Notes: generated by a model from the sequence alone, not told the origin. A DNA stretch of 64,000 nt from Salinicoccus kekensis (GCF_900220995.1 NZ_OBQF01000003.1:186001-250000); one strand, 5' to 3'; shown: positions 42,177 through 51,799, counted from the first letter of the stretch. Numbers and translations are program-made.

Positions 42177-43271
42177 ATGTCCGTTGTAATTTTTGATGTT
42201 GACGGTGTATTTTTGAGTGAGGAAAGATGTTTTGATGTTTCTGCTCTATCCGTGCATGAACTGCTTTTCAATCCGAGGTATTTGAACCTGACCCAGGAAA
42301 AATTCAAAACGTCCTATACGGATGAGGAGATTGCAGAAATCAGAAGTAAAATCTTTCTGGATGATGAAGTTTTAAGCCGCTATAAGGAAATGGGACTGAA
42401 CTCGAATTGGGATATGCTCTATATCACGTTCTCAATCGTTTATATCAATCTGCTTAAAGACTCGGGTATCAATATAAGCAATGTGGATATCAATGACTTA
42501 TACGGCATCGGTGAGATGCTTGGCGATGTCGAGCCCGATTATGGAAAAGTTCTGGAATTCCTTGACGGCGATGAATACACTAAAGAGACGATTTACGAAG
42601 GTCTCGTCAACTATGCAACATCTTTGAAATTCTTAAATGAAGAGGATGACTTCAGGACGAACAGCACACTGTGGCTGCTCGGACAGCACGTGTATCAGGA
42701 ATGGTACCTTGGCAGTGAGCGGATGAAGGGCAGCACGCTGCCGATCGAAGGCGACAAGGAAGGCTTCCTCCATCAGGAAGAATGGCTTGCGCCGGTCGAA
42801 GACCTTGAAAAGATGCTTCAGAACCTGATCGACCGGAATCTCACGATCGGTATCGCAACCGGCCGCTCAAGAGAAGAGACACTCATACCTTTCGAGGCGG
42901 CAGGACTGCTTGAGTACTTCAAAGACGAGAGGATCTCCACCGCCTCCGAAGTGAAAGAGGCAGAAGCCGTGGAAGGCGTGGAACGCCAGCTCTCCAAGCC
43001 CCATCCGTACAGCTATTTATGGACGCTGTACGCCCAGGATGAAAAATATTTCGAAGAAGCCGTTAAAGGCGAGAACATCTCCGATGAGAAAGTGTACGTC
43101 GTCGGCGACTCCGTTGCAGACTTTTTCTGCGCTGACAAGATGGAAGTCGAATTCATCGGTACACTCACCGGCCTGACCGGCGATGACATCATCCCGACAT
43201 TCACCGACCTCGGTGTCTCACGTGAGAACCTCGTGCCGGATGTGCTCTCTGTTGAAAATATGGTTAAATGA
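42177..43271 (+). CDS. HAD-superfamily hydrolase with a large cap
   Basis: 364-residue HAD protein with motif I FDVDGVFLSEE (Asp8, Asp10), motif II IATGRS, motif III the Lys in SKPHPYSY and motif IV VVGDSVADFFCADKM. The 230-residue insertion between motifs I and II is much larger than in usual HAD phosphatases and mostly helical. The substrate is unknown. Strongly acidic. Single gene, ribosome-binding site AAGGAGG. Confidence 0.78.
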   Translation: MSVVIFDVDGVFLSEERCFDVSALSVHELLFNPRYLNLTQEKFKTSYTDEEIAEIRSKIFLDDEVLSRYKEMGLNSNWDMLYITFSIVYINLLKDSGINISNVDINDLYGIGEMLGDVEPDYGKVLEFLDGDEYTKETIYEGLVNYATSLKFLNEEDDFRTNSTLWLLGQHVYQEWYLGSERMKGSTLPIEGDKEGFLHQEEWLAPVEDLEKMLQNLIDRNLTIGIATGRSREETLIPFEAAGLLEYFKDERISTASEVKEAEAVEGVERQLSKPHPYSYLWTLYAQDEKYFEEAVKGENISDEKVYVVGDSVADFFCADKMEVEFIGTLTGLTGDDIIPTFTDLGVSRENLVPDVLSVENMVK

Positions 43272-43285
43272 TTGGATGAATAAAG

Positions 43286-43325
43286 ACCGCTGAAGACCCG
43301 AATAAGGTCTCCAGCGGTTTTTTAT
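43286..43325 (+). terminator. Rho-independent terminator
   Basis: A bipartite stem (ACCGCTG with CAGCGGT, and AGACC with GGTCT) followed by a six-T run, ending the HAD gene. Confidence 0.85.
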
Positions 43326-43352
43326 TTGCTCGCAGGATATTGGGGATTTTCT

Positions 43353-43550
43353 AATCCGATTTCGATGGATATTCAGGTGGCGCCAAATCGGAATCCCGCA
43401 CCAAATCCGGTCTCACGGTGCGTTTTAATGAATCCAGATCGGAATCAGACCTCAAATCCGATCTCAACCCCCCATATCAAGGCTTTCAAATCGGATGACG
43501 CCTCAGAATCCGATCTCACCACCTATATCAGAGTTCTCAAATCGGCCGCG
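43353..43550. repeat. Hairpin array 2, period 51-52 bp
   Basis: Right arms (AATCCGAT or variants) start at 43353, 43404, 43455 and 43507; left arms (AATCGG) at 43386, 43437, 43489 and 43540. Spacing is thus 51, 51-52 and 51-52. The best dyads are 43436-43445 with 43455-43464 and 43489-43496 with 43508-43515. The array occupies the gap between the two convergent terminators of the HAD gene and serA. Sequence unrelated to arrays 1 and 3. Confidence 0.78.
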
Positions 43551-43566
43551 TCCCACTTCAAACAAC

Positions 43567-43600
43567 AAAAAAGAGAAGTTCACCGTGAACTTCTCTTTTC
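43567..43600 (-). terminator. Rho-independent terminator of serA
   Basis: A perfect stem of about 13 bp (AAGAGAAGTTCAC with its complement) with T-rich minus-strand exit. Confidence 0.85.
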
Positions 43601-43614
43601 CATATCATTCAAAA

Positions 43615-45207
43615 TCAGATCTGCAGGTCCACCTGCTTAACATCCCTGAAGCCTTCTATAACACTGAGTTCGACCAGGGCCTCATCGCTCACCCGTGAGT
43701 CGAGTGAGAGTGACAGCAATGCCGCACCGCCTTCGTTTGAACGGCCGAGCTGCATGCTCGCGATATTGACCTGGTGTTTGCCGAGTATCATGCCCATATC
43801 GCCGATGATGCCGGGACGGTCGATATGATTGATGACAAGGATATGCTGGGTCGGTTTGATGTCGACCTGGTAATCGTCGAGTTTCACGATACGCTCCCCG
43901 TAGCCATCGAGGACGCTTGCTCCGAGCACGAGGTCTTCATCAGCGTTCGCGAGTTCTACTTCCAGATAGTTGTTGTATCCTTTGGTCTTGCCTTTCTTTT
44001 CGACTTTATACGTGACATCCTGCTCCTGGAGGAAATAAAGCGCATTGATGATATTGACGCTTTCCCCGAAATGCGGACGGAGCATGCTCGCGATGAATGA
44101 GCGGGTCAGCATGCTCGTATCGTCGACAGCAATATCGCCGTGATACTTCAAGCGGATCTCATTCGGCGGCTTATTCATCAGCTGGATGCCGACAGATCCC
44201 ATATGGCTCGCAATATTGATGTATGGTTGGAGTTCCCTGTTGATATTCTCACTCATGCGCGGTGCGTTGACTGCATGTATGATTGTGTTGTTTTCAAGTA
44301 TTTCGATGATTTCCCGGGAAACGCTCACTGCGACCTTCTCCTGTGCCTCGATTGTGGAAGCACCAAGGTGCGGTGTCACGACGACGGACGGATGGGACAG
44401 GAGCTCCATATTGGTCGGGGGCTCCTCTTCGAATACATCGAGTGCTGCACCGCCGATCTTATTGGCCTTCAGCGCCTCGAGCAGATCCGCTTCATCGATG
44501 ATGCCGCCGCGTGCGACGTTGACAAGGCGCAGGCCGGGCTTGCAGTTTTCGAAGAAAGATTTGCCGACGATGCCTTTGGTCTGCGGTGTGAGCGGTGTAT
44601 GGACGGTGACGAAATCCGCCACTTCAGCAATCTGGTCCACTTCAAGCTTCTCGATTCCGGACTCTTTCGCCTTTTCATCGGAAAGGTACGGGTCGAAAGC
44701 GACGACATTCATGCCGAACACTTGTGCACGGCGTGCGACGCCGAAGCCGATTTTGCCGACACCGATGATGCCGAGCGTTTTGCCGTAGAGTTCGACGCCC
44801 TTATGTGCACCGCGGTTCCACGTACCTTCGGAGAGTTCCTTATGCGCTTCCGGGATGTCGCGTGACAATGACAGCATCATCGCCAACGTATGTTCAGTGG
44901 CGGAGATGGTGTTGCCGTCCGGGGCGTTGATGACGATCACGCCGAATTTCGTGGCTGCATCGATATCGATATTGTCCACGCCGACGCCCGCGCGTGCGAT
45001 CACCTTCAAGTGCCGTGCGCGTTGAATGATATTTTCGGTGATTTTCGTCTGGCTGCGTACGACGATTGCATGATAGTCGTAGATGATTTCTATGATCTCA
45101 TCTTCTGTAAGACCGGTGTTGACGTCCACCTGATAATTCGGATGTTCAAGCAGTTCGCTGATGCCATCCTCACTTACCGGGTCCAGGACAAGAACTTTAT
45201 AAGTCAT
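43615..45207 (-). CDS. serA: D-3-phosphoglycerate dehydrogenase
   Basis: 530-residue enzyme oxidising 3-phosphoglycerate, the first step to serine. The N-terminal catalytic half has VVRSQTKITE and GVGVDNIDIDAA; the NAD fold GVGKIGFGVARRAQVFGMNVVAFDP; the catalytic His in TPHLGAST. An intervening domain (about 320-450) and a C-terminal ACT domain (about 455-530, LVINHIDRPGIIGDMGMILG) make it the long form. ATG 45207 follows AGGAGG by 9 bases. It overlaps the upstream aminotransferase gene by 11 bp, forming a serine operon. Confidence 0.94.
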   Translation of the reverse strand: MTYKVLVLDPVSEDGISELLEHPNYQVDVNTGLTEDEIIEIIYDYHAIVVRSQTKITENIIQRARHLKVIARAGVGVDNIDIDAATKFGVIVINAPDGNTISATEHTLAMMLSLSRDIPEAHKELSEGTWNRGAHKGVELYGKTLGIIGVGKIGFGVARRAQVFGMNVVAFDPYLSDEKAKESGIEKLEVDQIAEVADFVTVHTPLTPQTKGIVGKSFFENCKPGLRLVNVARGGIIDEADLLEALKANKIGGAALDVFEEEPPTNMELLSHPSVVVTPHLGASTIEAQEKVAVSVSREIIEILENNTIIHAVNAPRMSENINRELQPYINIASHMGSVGIQLMNKPPNEIRLKYHGDIAVDDTSMLTRSFIASMLRPHFGESVNIINALYFLQEQDVTYKVEKKGKTKGYNNYLEVELANADEDLVLGASVLDGYGERIVKLDDYQVDIKPTQHILVINHIDRPGIIGDMGMILGKHQVNIASMQLGRSNEGGAALLSLSLDSRVSDEALVELSVIEGFRDVKQVDLQI

Positions 45208-46345
45208 TGAAAAATACCTCCTGAGCTTCCTTGATTGCTTTTCCATAATAATCATTTTGTCTGTATTTGGATAAGATGCCTTCCAGCGCACCGAGCACGA
45301 CGATGATATCGGAAGGGAACATATATCCCATATGGCCGATACGGAGAATTTGTCCTTTCAGATGTTTCTGGCCGCCGGCTATCGTTATTCCGAAGTTATT
45401 CTTGAGCTCGTCTTTGATGTGAGAAAGCTCGTCAGACGTGGATTTGAACGCCGTAACGGTAGGCGATGCATATTCATCTTCCACGAGCAATCCGAGATCC
45501 AGCGCCCTGAGTCCCGCCCTCAGCATATCCCGCATTTTGGCATGTCTGTCATAAACATTTTCAAGCCCTTCCTCCGCAACTGAATCGAGCACAGCCTCAA
45601 GCCCCTGGATCAGGGAGACCGCCGGAGTGAACGGGGTCGTATCTTTATCGAGTGAATCGAAGTACTGGTTCAAGTCGAGGTAGAACCTTGGAAGGTCATT
45701 GTCTTTCATCTTCTGGCGTGCATTCTGATTCATCGCGACGAATGCAAGTCCCGGAGGGAGCATCAGTGCTTTCTGGCTGCCAGAAATCAGGCAGTCGATC
45801 TTCGACTCCGACATATTGAACTTCATGCCGCCGACGCTGCTCACGCCGTCCACGATGAACAGGGCATCTTCGTCGTAATCTTTGACGATTTCACCAAGCT
45901 CGGTCACCGGATGGAGCACTGCAGTCGAAGTTTCGCAAGCCTGGGAGACGACGACTTTGACATCATCCAGCTTGTTCAGGAATTCCCTGAAGTCGGCAGG
46001 GTCCGCCGCTTCACCCCATTCCACTTCGTAAGTGTGGACATTGTATGGATAGGTTTTTGCTATGGCTTCAAAACGTGCACCGAATGCACCACTCACGATG
46101 ACGACGACGTTTTCATCCTTCGCCGCCAGGTTGACCATCGCAGCTTCAAGCGAGCTCGTCCCGCTGGAGGACAGGATTGCGACATCATCTTTCGTGCCGA
46201 ATACATCTTTGATCTTTGGCTTGATGCGGCGCATCAATTCGGAAAAGTCTCCGGACCTGTGTCCGATCATGCCTTCTGCCATGCGCTGGTTCACTTTTTC
46301 TGGAATCGGGGTGGGGCCGGGTGTCATAAGCAACTTCTTAAACAA
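45197..46345 (-). CDS. Class V aminotransferase (serine/alanine-glyoxylate type)
   Basis: 382-residue PLP enzyme. MTPGPTPIPEKV at the N-terminus, LSSSGTSSLEAAM, VDGVSSVGGMKF and the PLP Lys in SGSQKALMLPPGLAFV are typical of the serine-pyruvate/alanine-glyoxylate group. In staphylococci a homologue sits beside serA; in methanogens this type can act as phosphoserine aminotransferase. The operon with serA makes that the likely job, as no SerC is seen here. Ribosome-binding site GGAGG; overlaps serA by 11 bp. Confidence 0.85.
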   Translation of the reverse strand: MFKKLLMTPGPTPIPEKVNQRMAEGMIGHRSGDFSELMRRIKPKIKDVFGTKDDVAILSSSGTSSLEAAMVNLAAKDENVVVIVSGAFGARFEAIAKTYPYNVHTYEVEWGEAADPADFREFLNKLDDVKVVVSQACETSTAVLHPVTELGEIVKDYDEDALFIVDGVSSVGGMKFNMSESKIDCLISGSQKALMLPPGLAFVAMNQNARQKMKDNDLPRFYLDLNQYFDSLDKDTTPFTPAVSLIQGLEAVLDSVAEEGLENVYDRHAKMRDMLRAGLRALDLGLLVEDEYASPTVTAFKSTSDELSHIKDELKNNFGITIAGGQKHLKGQILRIGHMGYMFPSDIIVVLGALEGILSKYRQNDYYGKAIKEAQEVFFNDL

Positions 46346-46415
46346 AATGAATTCCTCCTATGTATTTTACTAAGTTCCATAATATCGTAATTTTACGAAA
46401 ATATAAAATGATTAT

Positions 46416-47471
46416 TCAATTATCTTTGCCTTCTGCGAGCATTCCGTCGACTAGTGAATGCGCCTCACGGTAAATATCCCTGTATGAATCCCCTTTCAAT
46501 TCACGGGTGACGGCGGTGAGGTTGTTGTGTGCAATCTCATCTTTCAACGCCCGGTAAAGTGTATGCCCATATTCATCATCATCCGCCGGTGGAAGCAGCA
46601 GGATGAGCGCCCAGTTCTGCAGCTGGATGTAATAGTCGAACACTTCGTAGAGTTTTCTTGATGCTTCATTCGAATCGGACAGCTGAGTCATCACCTTGGC
46701 GGTCATGACATCGGTATCTGCGAAAAAAGCTTTACGTGTTGCAGGCGAATGGATGTGCCTGCGGTTCAGATCGAACTGGCCGATGCCGATTGCATGGAAA
46801 TCCTTGGCATCCAGCTCATCTTCGCCCACCTGGTGCGCTTTCAAGTATTCCTTTTTATATTCGACGGAATAGCTCGTTGAATAGCGGCGGGCGAGATCTT
46901 TGACGAGCATCGATTTGCCGGTACCGGGCGCCCCGAGGATGAGGACATTCTGAACGAAGAAGCGGCGGAACGGACGTGTCACATAATCCCAGTTGATGAG
47001 CGCCGCTTCACGGATGTTTGTGCCGCTGATCCTGAGCAGCGCCCTGTCCACAAGCGTGACACTTACCGGGACGTCTTCCCATTTCCGGGAATAAAACTCC
47101 TCGAGCGGCCCGATGTATTCCTCTTCACCGACATAAAACGTCAGTGAGCCGAAATCTCCGGCATGCTCCGGCGTCCCGTCCCTTATCAGGTCCGCCATCA
47201 TTTCCAGCCAGAGTCTCCAGCCTTCCGGGTAGCGGGGGATATCCGTCTCATCGAGCTTCAGGACCGTGACATTCTCATCTCCGGCACACAGCTGCCGCAT
47301 CGCCTTCACCCTGTGGTTCAAAGACATCCCGTATTCGTCCCCGCGGTCGCCTGCGTAGCCGCTGACGATGACGAGCGCGTGATCATTCTCCCTTTTGGCA
47401 CGGATGATCTGTTCGAAATGACCCACATGGCATGGTGCGAATGTACCGAAATAAACGCCCAGTTTTTTCAT
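46416..47471 (-). CDS. nadR: NadR-like NMN adenylyltransferase / ribosylnicotinamide kinase
   Basis: 351-residue bifunctional NAD-salvage enzyme. N-terminal adenylyltransferase: GVYFGTFAPCHVGHFEQI (the GxFxPxHxGH motif) and RISGTNIREAAL (ISGTxIR). C-terminal kinase: LILGAPGTGKSMLVKDLA (Walker A), then FFADTDVMTAKVMTQL. It lacks the N-terminal repressor HTH of enterobacterial NadR, so it is the two-domain form. ATG 47471 is 8 bases after AGGAG. Such proteins are common in lactobacilli and streptococci. No transporter PnuC is adjacent. Confidence 0.9.
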   Translation of the reverse strand: MKKLGVYFGTFAPCHVGHFEQIIRAKRENDHALVIVSGYAGDRGDEYGMSLNHRVKAMRQLCAGDENVTVLKLDETDIPRYPEGWRLWLEMMADLIRDGTPEHAGDFGSLTFYVGEEEYIGPLEEFYSRKWEDVPVSVTLVDRALLRISGTNIREAALINWDYVTRPFRRFFVQNVLILGAPGTGKSMLVKDLARRYSTSYSVEYKKEYLKAHQVGEDELDAKDFHAIGIGQFDLNRRHIHSPATRKAFFADTDVMTAKVMTQLSDSNEASRKLYEVFDYYIQLQNWALILLLPPADDDEYGHTLYRALKDEIAHNNLTAVTRELKGDSYRDIYREAHSLVDGMLAEGKDN

Positions 47472-47599
47472 ATGCACAACTCCTGTTCATTGATAATCGC
47501 ATTCACCCTCCATTATACGCATAATTTCTGAAAAATTGAGTCTATTTATGCTACAATCGTTCTATAATGGAATCAATAAAAGCATCATGAGGAGACTTC

Positions 47600-48466
47600 A
47601 TGATCGAATGGCGGGGCAGAGAGATGTTTAGATGGACGAACCTCTTCAGAGGATTTTTAATGGGGATATGCGAAATCATCCCGGGTGTCAGCAGCGGTAC
47701 GATGGCATTGCTTTTAGGTATATACGAACAATTCCTTGGGGCGATCAGCCGCATCGTCTCCAGGCACTTCAAGACTGCGGTGTTATATTTGCTGCCCCTT
47801 GTCATCGGCATGGGTGTGGCGATACTTACGATGTCGTCCCTGATGGATTATCTGCTGACCGAACACATGGTCCCGACGCACTGGTTCTTCATCGGCATGG
47901 TGCTCGGCGTCATCCCTATGATGTTCAGCATTTCGAGCTACAAAACCGAGTTCAGGCCGGCCCACTACATAGTGATGGGGCTGGTGATCGTCCTCCTGTA
48001 CTGGATGTCGACGGTCAACGATGCTGCAGCGCCGGCGGAGAGCATCGACATTTCGGTGCCGGTGATGATCGGGTTGTTTTTCAGCGGGATGCTTGCTTCA
48101 GCCGTCATGCTGCTGCCGGGCATATCAGGTTCGCTCATGCTGCTGATCCTCGGCGCCTATCCCGTCATCATGAGGGCCATCAGCGAATTCACATCATTCA
48201 ACTTCAGTGTGCTGCCGATCCTGATCGCGACGGGGCTCGGCATCGTTTCAGGCTTGCTGCTCGCAAGCAGGGGGATCCAGTTCCTGCTCAGGAATTACAC
48301 TTACATCATGTATGCAGCCATCATAGGTCTCCTGTTCGGTTCGGTCTTCCCGCTCTATCCCGGGTTGCCGGATGCGGCGGGCACATGGATCGCTTCAATT
48401 GTTTCACTTGCTGCCGGATTGTCAATAAGTACATATATGGGCAGCAAAAATAATGAAACTATATGA
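47600..48466 (+). CDS. popT: DUF368 protein, PopT-type undecaprenyl phosphate flippase
   Basis: 288 residues with eight or more TM helices. The family signature is duplicated: GICEIIPGVSSGTMALLLGIYE near the N-terminus and LASAVMLLPGISGSLMLLILGAYP in the second half, as expected of re-entrant inverted repeats. DUF368 (PopT) proteins have been reported to recycle the C55 lipid carrier across the membrane for cell-wall synthesis. GAGGAG lies about 6 bases before ATG 47600. It is followed after 9 bp by a GTPase gene. Confidence 0.85.
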   Translation: MIEWRGREMFRWTNLFRGFLMGICEIIPGVSSGTMALLLGIYEQFLGAISRIVSRHFKTAVLYLLPLVIGMGVAILTMSSLMDYLLTEHMVPTHWFFIGMVLGVIPMMFSISSYKTEFRPAHYIVMGLVIVLLYWMSTVNDAAAPAESIDISVPVMIGLFFSGMLASAVMLLPGISGSLMLLILGAYPVIMRAISEFTSFNFSVLPILIATGLGIVSGLLLASRGIQFLLRNYTYIMYAAIIGLLFGSVFPLYPGLPDAAGTWIASIVSLAAGLSISTYMGSKNNETI

Positions 48467-48475
48467 TGGGGTGAC

Positions 48476-49531
48476 ATGATGACACAGCAACATCCGTTGG
48501 TGGAAGAATTTTACGATTATATACGCGGGACGATAGATTACCGCATTGCGGTCGCGGGACAGGTGGACGCCGGAAAGAGCGCGCTGATCCATGCGCTGAC
48601 GGGCGGGGACCCCCATATATCGACGGAGACCGATGCGACAAGGGATGTCGCAGGCTACCGCTATGGCAGATACGGTGAACTGCTGGATTTCCCGGGTGTC
48701 GGCACGACGGAATTTTCGCCTGCGCAATATAAGAAACTGCTGAAAAAGCATAAGGTGAAGCATGTACTGTATGTGTTCTCCTCGAAGATCAGGGAAGCGG
48801 ATGAAAAAGTGATCAGGTTCCTTGCCAAAAATAAAACTAAAATCACTTTCGTATACAGCAAGCTGGACGCACTCATCGACGTATCGGGCGCCTACGACCG
48901 CGAATTGCTCAAGCAGGAGAAGAATTCTGAACTGCATGTCACATTCAAGAAAATCATCAAAGATCCTCTTAAATATCATTTCGTCAGCGTCAAGGACGGT
49001 ACAGGCATCGATACGCTCAAAGAAGAAATCGATGCGTACTTCGATTCAAAGGATGAAGAATTCCAAAAAAGGCTCCGCAATTCCAGGTATTTCGATAAAT
49101 TCCTCAATAAAAAGAGCAGCACCCTCGGCGCGAGACTGCTCACCCCGGGCTTTAAGGACTTGATATTGAGCAGGGAGTTCAAAGCGATCGAACAGAAGAC
49201 GGCAGGCCATTTCCATCTGGATGAGGAAGATGCCGGGTTCATCGGCATGTCGATGCCAAGAGTCAAGGAGTTCGTCAATCAGGCGAAGGATACAGGTAAA
49301 GTGGCAGGCAACTACAGGAAGATGATCGGTCCGCTCACGACGCTTATATCCACCGTGTTGAAAGTGCGTAAGCTGAATGTCATTACATTCGTCCTCTCGA
49401 CTTTCGGCGAGGCCGGCATCAGGACGGTCTATCCCGTGCTGCGGGGTGTCTTTGAATACGTCCGTGCCATGAACGATATGGCGGGTGAAGTACTGGCGAA
49501 GCACTTGAAGGAAGCCGGGGGACGATCATAA
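48476..49531 (+). CDS. Uncharacterised P-loop GTPase
   Basis: 351 residues. G1 is AGQVDAGKSALIHALTG, the switch region TETDATRDV, G3 LLDFPGVGT and G4 YSKLDAL, so GTP binding is well supported. The C-terminal 140 residues are helical with a hydrophobic stretch (MIGPLTTLISTV, LNVITFVLSTFGEAGI) that may touch the membrane, recalling stand-alone dynamin-like or immunity-related-GTPase-like proteins. It starts 9 bp after popT with GGGGTGA, so the two are probably one operon. Function unknown. Confidence 0.7.
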   Translation: MMTQQHPLVEEFYDYIRGTIDYRIAVAGQVDAGKSALIHALTGGDPHISTETDATRDVAGYRYGRYGELLDFPGVGTTEFSPAQYKKLLKKHKVKHVLYVFSSKIREADEKVIRFLAKNKTKITFVYSKLDALIDVSGAYDRELLKQEKNSELHVTFKKIIKDPLKYHFVSVKDGTGIDTLKEEIDAYFDSKDEEFQKRLRNSRYFDKFLNKKSSTLGARLLTPGFKDLILSREFKAIEQKTAGHFHLDEEDAGFIGMSMPRVKEFVNQAKDTGKVAGNYRKMIGPLTTLISTVLKVRKLNVITFVLSTFGEAGIRTVYPVLRGVFEYVRAMNDMAGEVLAKHLKEAGGRS

Positions 49532-49568
49532 GTAAATGCTTTCTATAATATAATAAGGGGATTATAAT

Positions 49569-50729
49569 ATGGCAGAGTTGAAGCTCGAAAATATCAGAAA
49601 AGTGTATGACAACGGCCCGGAAGTGGTAAGGGATTTCAATCTCACAATCGGCGACGGGGAGTTCATCGTCTTCGTCGGCCCGTCAGGCTGCGGGAAGTCG
49701 ACGACGCTCAGGATGATTGCAGGGCTTGAGGAAATCACCGACGGCGAATTATACATCAACGGCAAAAGGATGAATGATGTCGAACCGAAGAACAGGGATA
49801 TTGCGATGGTCTTCCAGAACTATGCGCTGTATCCGCATATGAGCGTGTATGACAATATGGCCTTCGGCCTGAAGCTCAGGAAGACGCCGAAGAAGGATAT
49901 CAAGGCACAGGTCCATGAAGCGGCGGAAATACTCGGGCTCACAAAGTACCTCGACCGGAAGCCGAAAGCATTGTCGGGCGGCCAGCGGCAGCGTGTCGCA
50001 CTCGGCAGGGCGATTGTGCGTGATGCCGGGGTTTTCCTGATGGATGAACCTTTATCTAACCTCGATGCAAAGCTCCGCGTCCAGATGCGTGCCGAGATCA
50101 CCAAACTGCACAAGCGTCTTGAGACGACGACGATCTACGTCACCCACGACCAGACAGAGGCATTGACGATGGCGACAAGGATCGTCGTGCTGAACGAGGG
50201 CAACATCATGCAGGTCGGTACGCCGAAAGAGGTCTATGATCTGCCTGAGAACGTCTTTGTTGCCGAATTCATCGGCTCTCCTGCAATGAACATCTTCGAC
50301 GGCCGCATGGACGGCGGTGTTCTGACCATCGGGGATGCCCGTTTTGAAATCCCCCGGGATAAAAGGGAGATGCTGCTGGATGAAGGGTACGACGGCAAGC
50401 CGGTCAAATTCGGCATCCGTCCGGAAGACATCCGGGATGAAGCGGAATATGTCAAAGCATCGAAAGCAAGTTTTGATGTCGAGATCCGCGTGAGTGAGAT
50501 GCATGGCTCCGAAACCATGCTCTATGCGGATTATGAAGGCCAGGAATTCATCGCAAGGGTGGATGCCAGGCATAATATAATGGCTGGCGACCGGGTGAAG
50601 TTCGCATTCGATATGGAGAATGGCCACTTTTTTGACGCTGAGACAGGGGACAGGATAGTGAGCCGGGAGTACCGCGCCAAGGAAGCGGAGCGGCTCAAAG
50701 AGGGCCGGTCGGATATCATCAAAGTCTGA
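49569..50729 (+). CDS. msmX: Sugar ABC transporter ATPase MsmX/UgpC
   Basis: 386-residue ATPase of the CUT1 type. Walker [20 protein letters not shown]-loop [20 protein letters not shown], signature [16 protein letters not shown], Walker [16 protein letters not shown], and a C-terminal regulatory OB/TOBE domain (about 245-370, GIRPEDI). No permease or binding-protein genes are nearby; in Bacilli such lone MsmX ATPases energise several oligosaccharide importers in trans. Ribosome-binding site AAGGGG, 37 bp after the GTPase gene. Confidence 0.92.
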   Translation: MAELKLENIRKVYDNGPEVVRDFNLTIGDGEFIVFVGPSGCGKSTTLRMIAGLEEITDGELYINGKRMNDVEPKNRDIAMVFQNYALYPHMSVYDNMAFGLKLRKTPKKDIKAQVHEAAEILGLTKYLDRKPKALSGGQRQRVALGRAIVRDAGVFLMDEPLSNLDAKLRVQMRAEITKLHKRLETTTIYVTHDQTEALTMATRIVVLNEGNIMQVGTPKEVYDLPENVFVAEFIGSPAMNIFDGRMDGGVLTIGDARFEIPRDKREMLLDEGYDGKPVKFGIRPEDIRDEAEYVKASKASFDVEIRVSEMHGSETMLYADYEGQEFIARVDARHNIMAGDRVKFAFDMENGHFFDAETGDRIVSREYRAKEAERLKEGRSDIIKV

Positions 50730-50823
50730 ATAAAAACGAGCCGGTACGGGATGCCAAGGTGTTCATGCCGGCTTTTGTTGTCAGGAAGGGTACGACCATA
50801 CTAAAAGCTTGAGGGGGCAGAAT

Positions 50824-51510
50824 ATGATCCAGTTCGACCATATCATCCATTATGTCAACAATCTGGAAGCAGCACGGGAAGAGGTGCCGCTCGATATACA
50901 TTCCGGCGGTGTGCACCAGCGTCTTGGCACGGAGAACCTGTTATCCTATATCGACATGCGTTATATCGAATATCTTACGATAAAGGACCGCAATGTGTTC
51001 CACGACCACCTTCGTGAAGCGGAAGATTCCTTCGCCAAGGCGATCCACAAATGCAATTATAAGGAAGGTTTCATCCGATATGCGCTGGCGACCGACGATA
51101 TCGTAAAGTTGTCCGAGCGTTACCGGGCACAGGGGTTCAAGACATTCGGCCCCTTGTATATGGAGCGTGTGACCGGCGGGGAGACGCTGCGCTGGTCGCT
51201 GCTTTATATAATGCATGATCAGCATATGTTTCCTTTTTTCATACAGTGGGAAGAGGATGATGATGCAAGAAGGGAACGGATCAAAGGTTTCGGGGCATCA
51301 ATGGAGCCGGCACCGCTCAGGATACGGCAGACAGTGAAGGATGCTGCCGAGTGGCAGGCTTTCTTCGATGTCATCGGCATCTGGCAGGGTAATATCGATG
51401 ACCATACAGTGATCGAACTGGAAGAAGGCAATCAGCCGGCCATGTCGATCGAAATCGGTACAGCCGGTGAAAGCGGTGAGTATCTGGGTGCGGATTATAA
51501 GTTTATATAA
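50824..51510 (+). CDS. VOC-family (glyoxalase-like) protein
   Basis: 228 residues. FDHIIHYVNNLEAAREEV at the start, RYIEYLTIKD and a second beta-alpha-beta set in the C-terminal half fit the vicinal-oxygen-chelate fold of the Glyoxalase_3 type. The first His of FDHIIHYV could bind metal, but other ligands cannot be assigned by eye. ATG 50824 is 6 bases after GAGGGGG. Its last 16 bp overlap the convergent small membrane gene. Confidence 0.7.
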   Translation: MIQFDHIIHYVNNLEAAREEVPLDIHSGGVHQRLGTENLLSYIDMRYIEYLTIKDRNVFHDHLREAEDSFAKAIHKCNYKEGFIRYALATDDIVKLSERYRAQGFKTFGPLYMERVTGGETLRWSLLYIMHDQHMFPFFIQWEEDDDARRERIKGFGASMEPAPLRIRQTVKDAAEWQAFFDVIGIWQGNIDDHTVIELEEGNQPAMSIEIGTAGESGEYLGADYKFI

Positions 51511-51740
51511 AGCATGAATACGAGATGCGAAAGGGCGATGAGGGCGGTCACGATGCCGGTGAGCTTCAATGCTTTTGTACCGCCGACCAGGAGGTACACG
51601 ATGGATAAGATCAATGAAATCACGGCAAGGATAATACGGACGCTCAACAGCTGGATGAAGCCTGAATCGAAGTACTGGCCCATTTCGATCATGCTGACCG
51701 CATTGAGCAGTATTAAAATACTTAATATGATGATTCTCAT
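51495..51740 (-). CDS. Small membrane protein of unknown function
   Basis: 81 residues, almost entirely hydrophobic, with a predicted two or three TM helices (IIILSILILLNAVSMI, LSVRIILAVISLILSIVYLLVG, IVTALIALSHLVFML). ATG has AAAGGTGG about 9 bases upstream. Its 3' end overlaps the VOC gene tail-to-tail by 16 bp, so transcripts of the two may interfere. No family recognised. Confidence 0.6.
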   Translation of the reverse strand: MRIIILSILILLNAVSMIEMGQYFDSGFIQLLSVRIILAVISLILSIVYLLVGGTKALKLTGIVTALIALSHLVFMLYINL

Positions 51741-51799
51741 AAAGTTACGCCACCTTTCATAACTGGAATTATAACAGATTTTTTGGATTGGAGATAACT

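Noticed and set aside
43326-43640. 104-codon plus-strand frame over array 2
   Set aside because: It covers repeats and the serA terminator, with no start signal.
44140-44865. 241-codon frame antisense to serA
   Set aside because: Shadow of the serA codon pattern; no ribosome-binding site and composition unlike a real protein.
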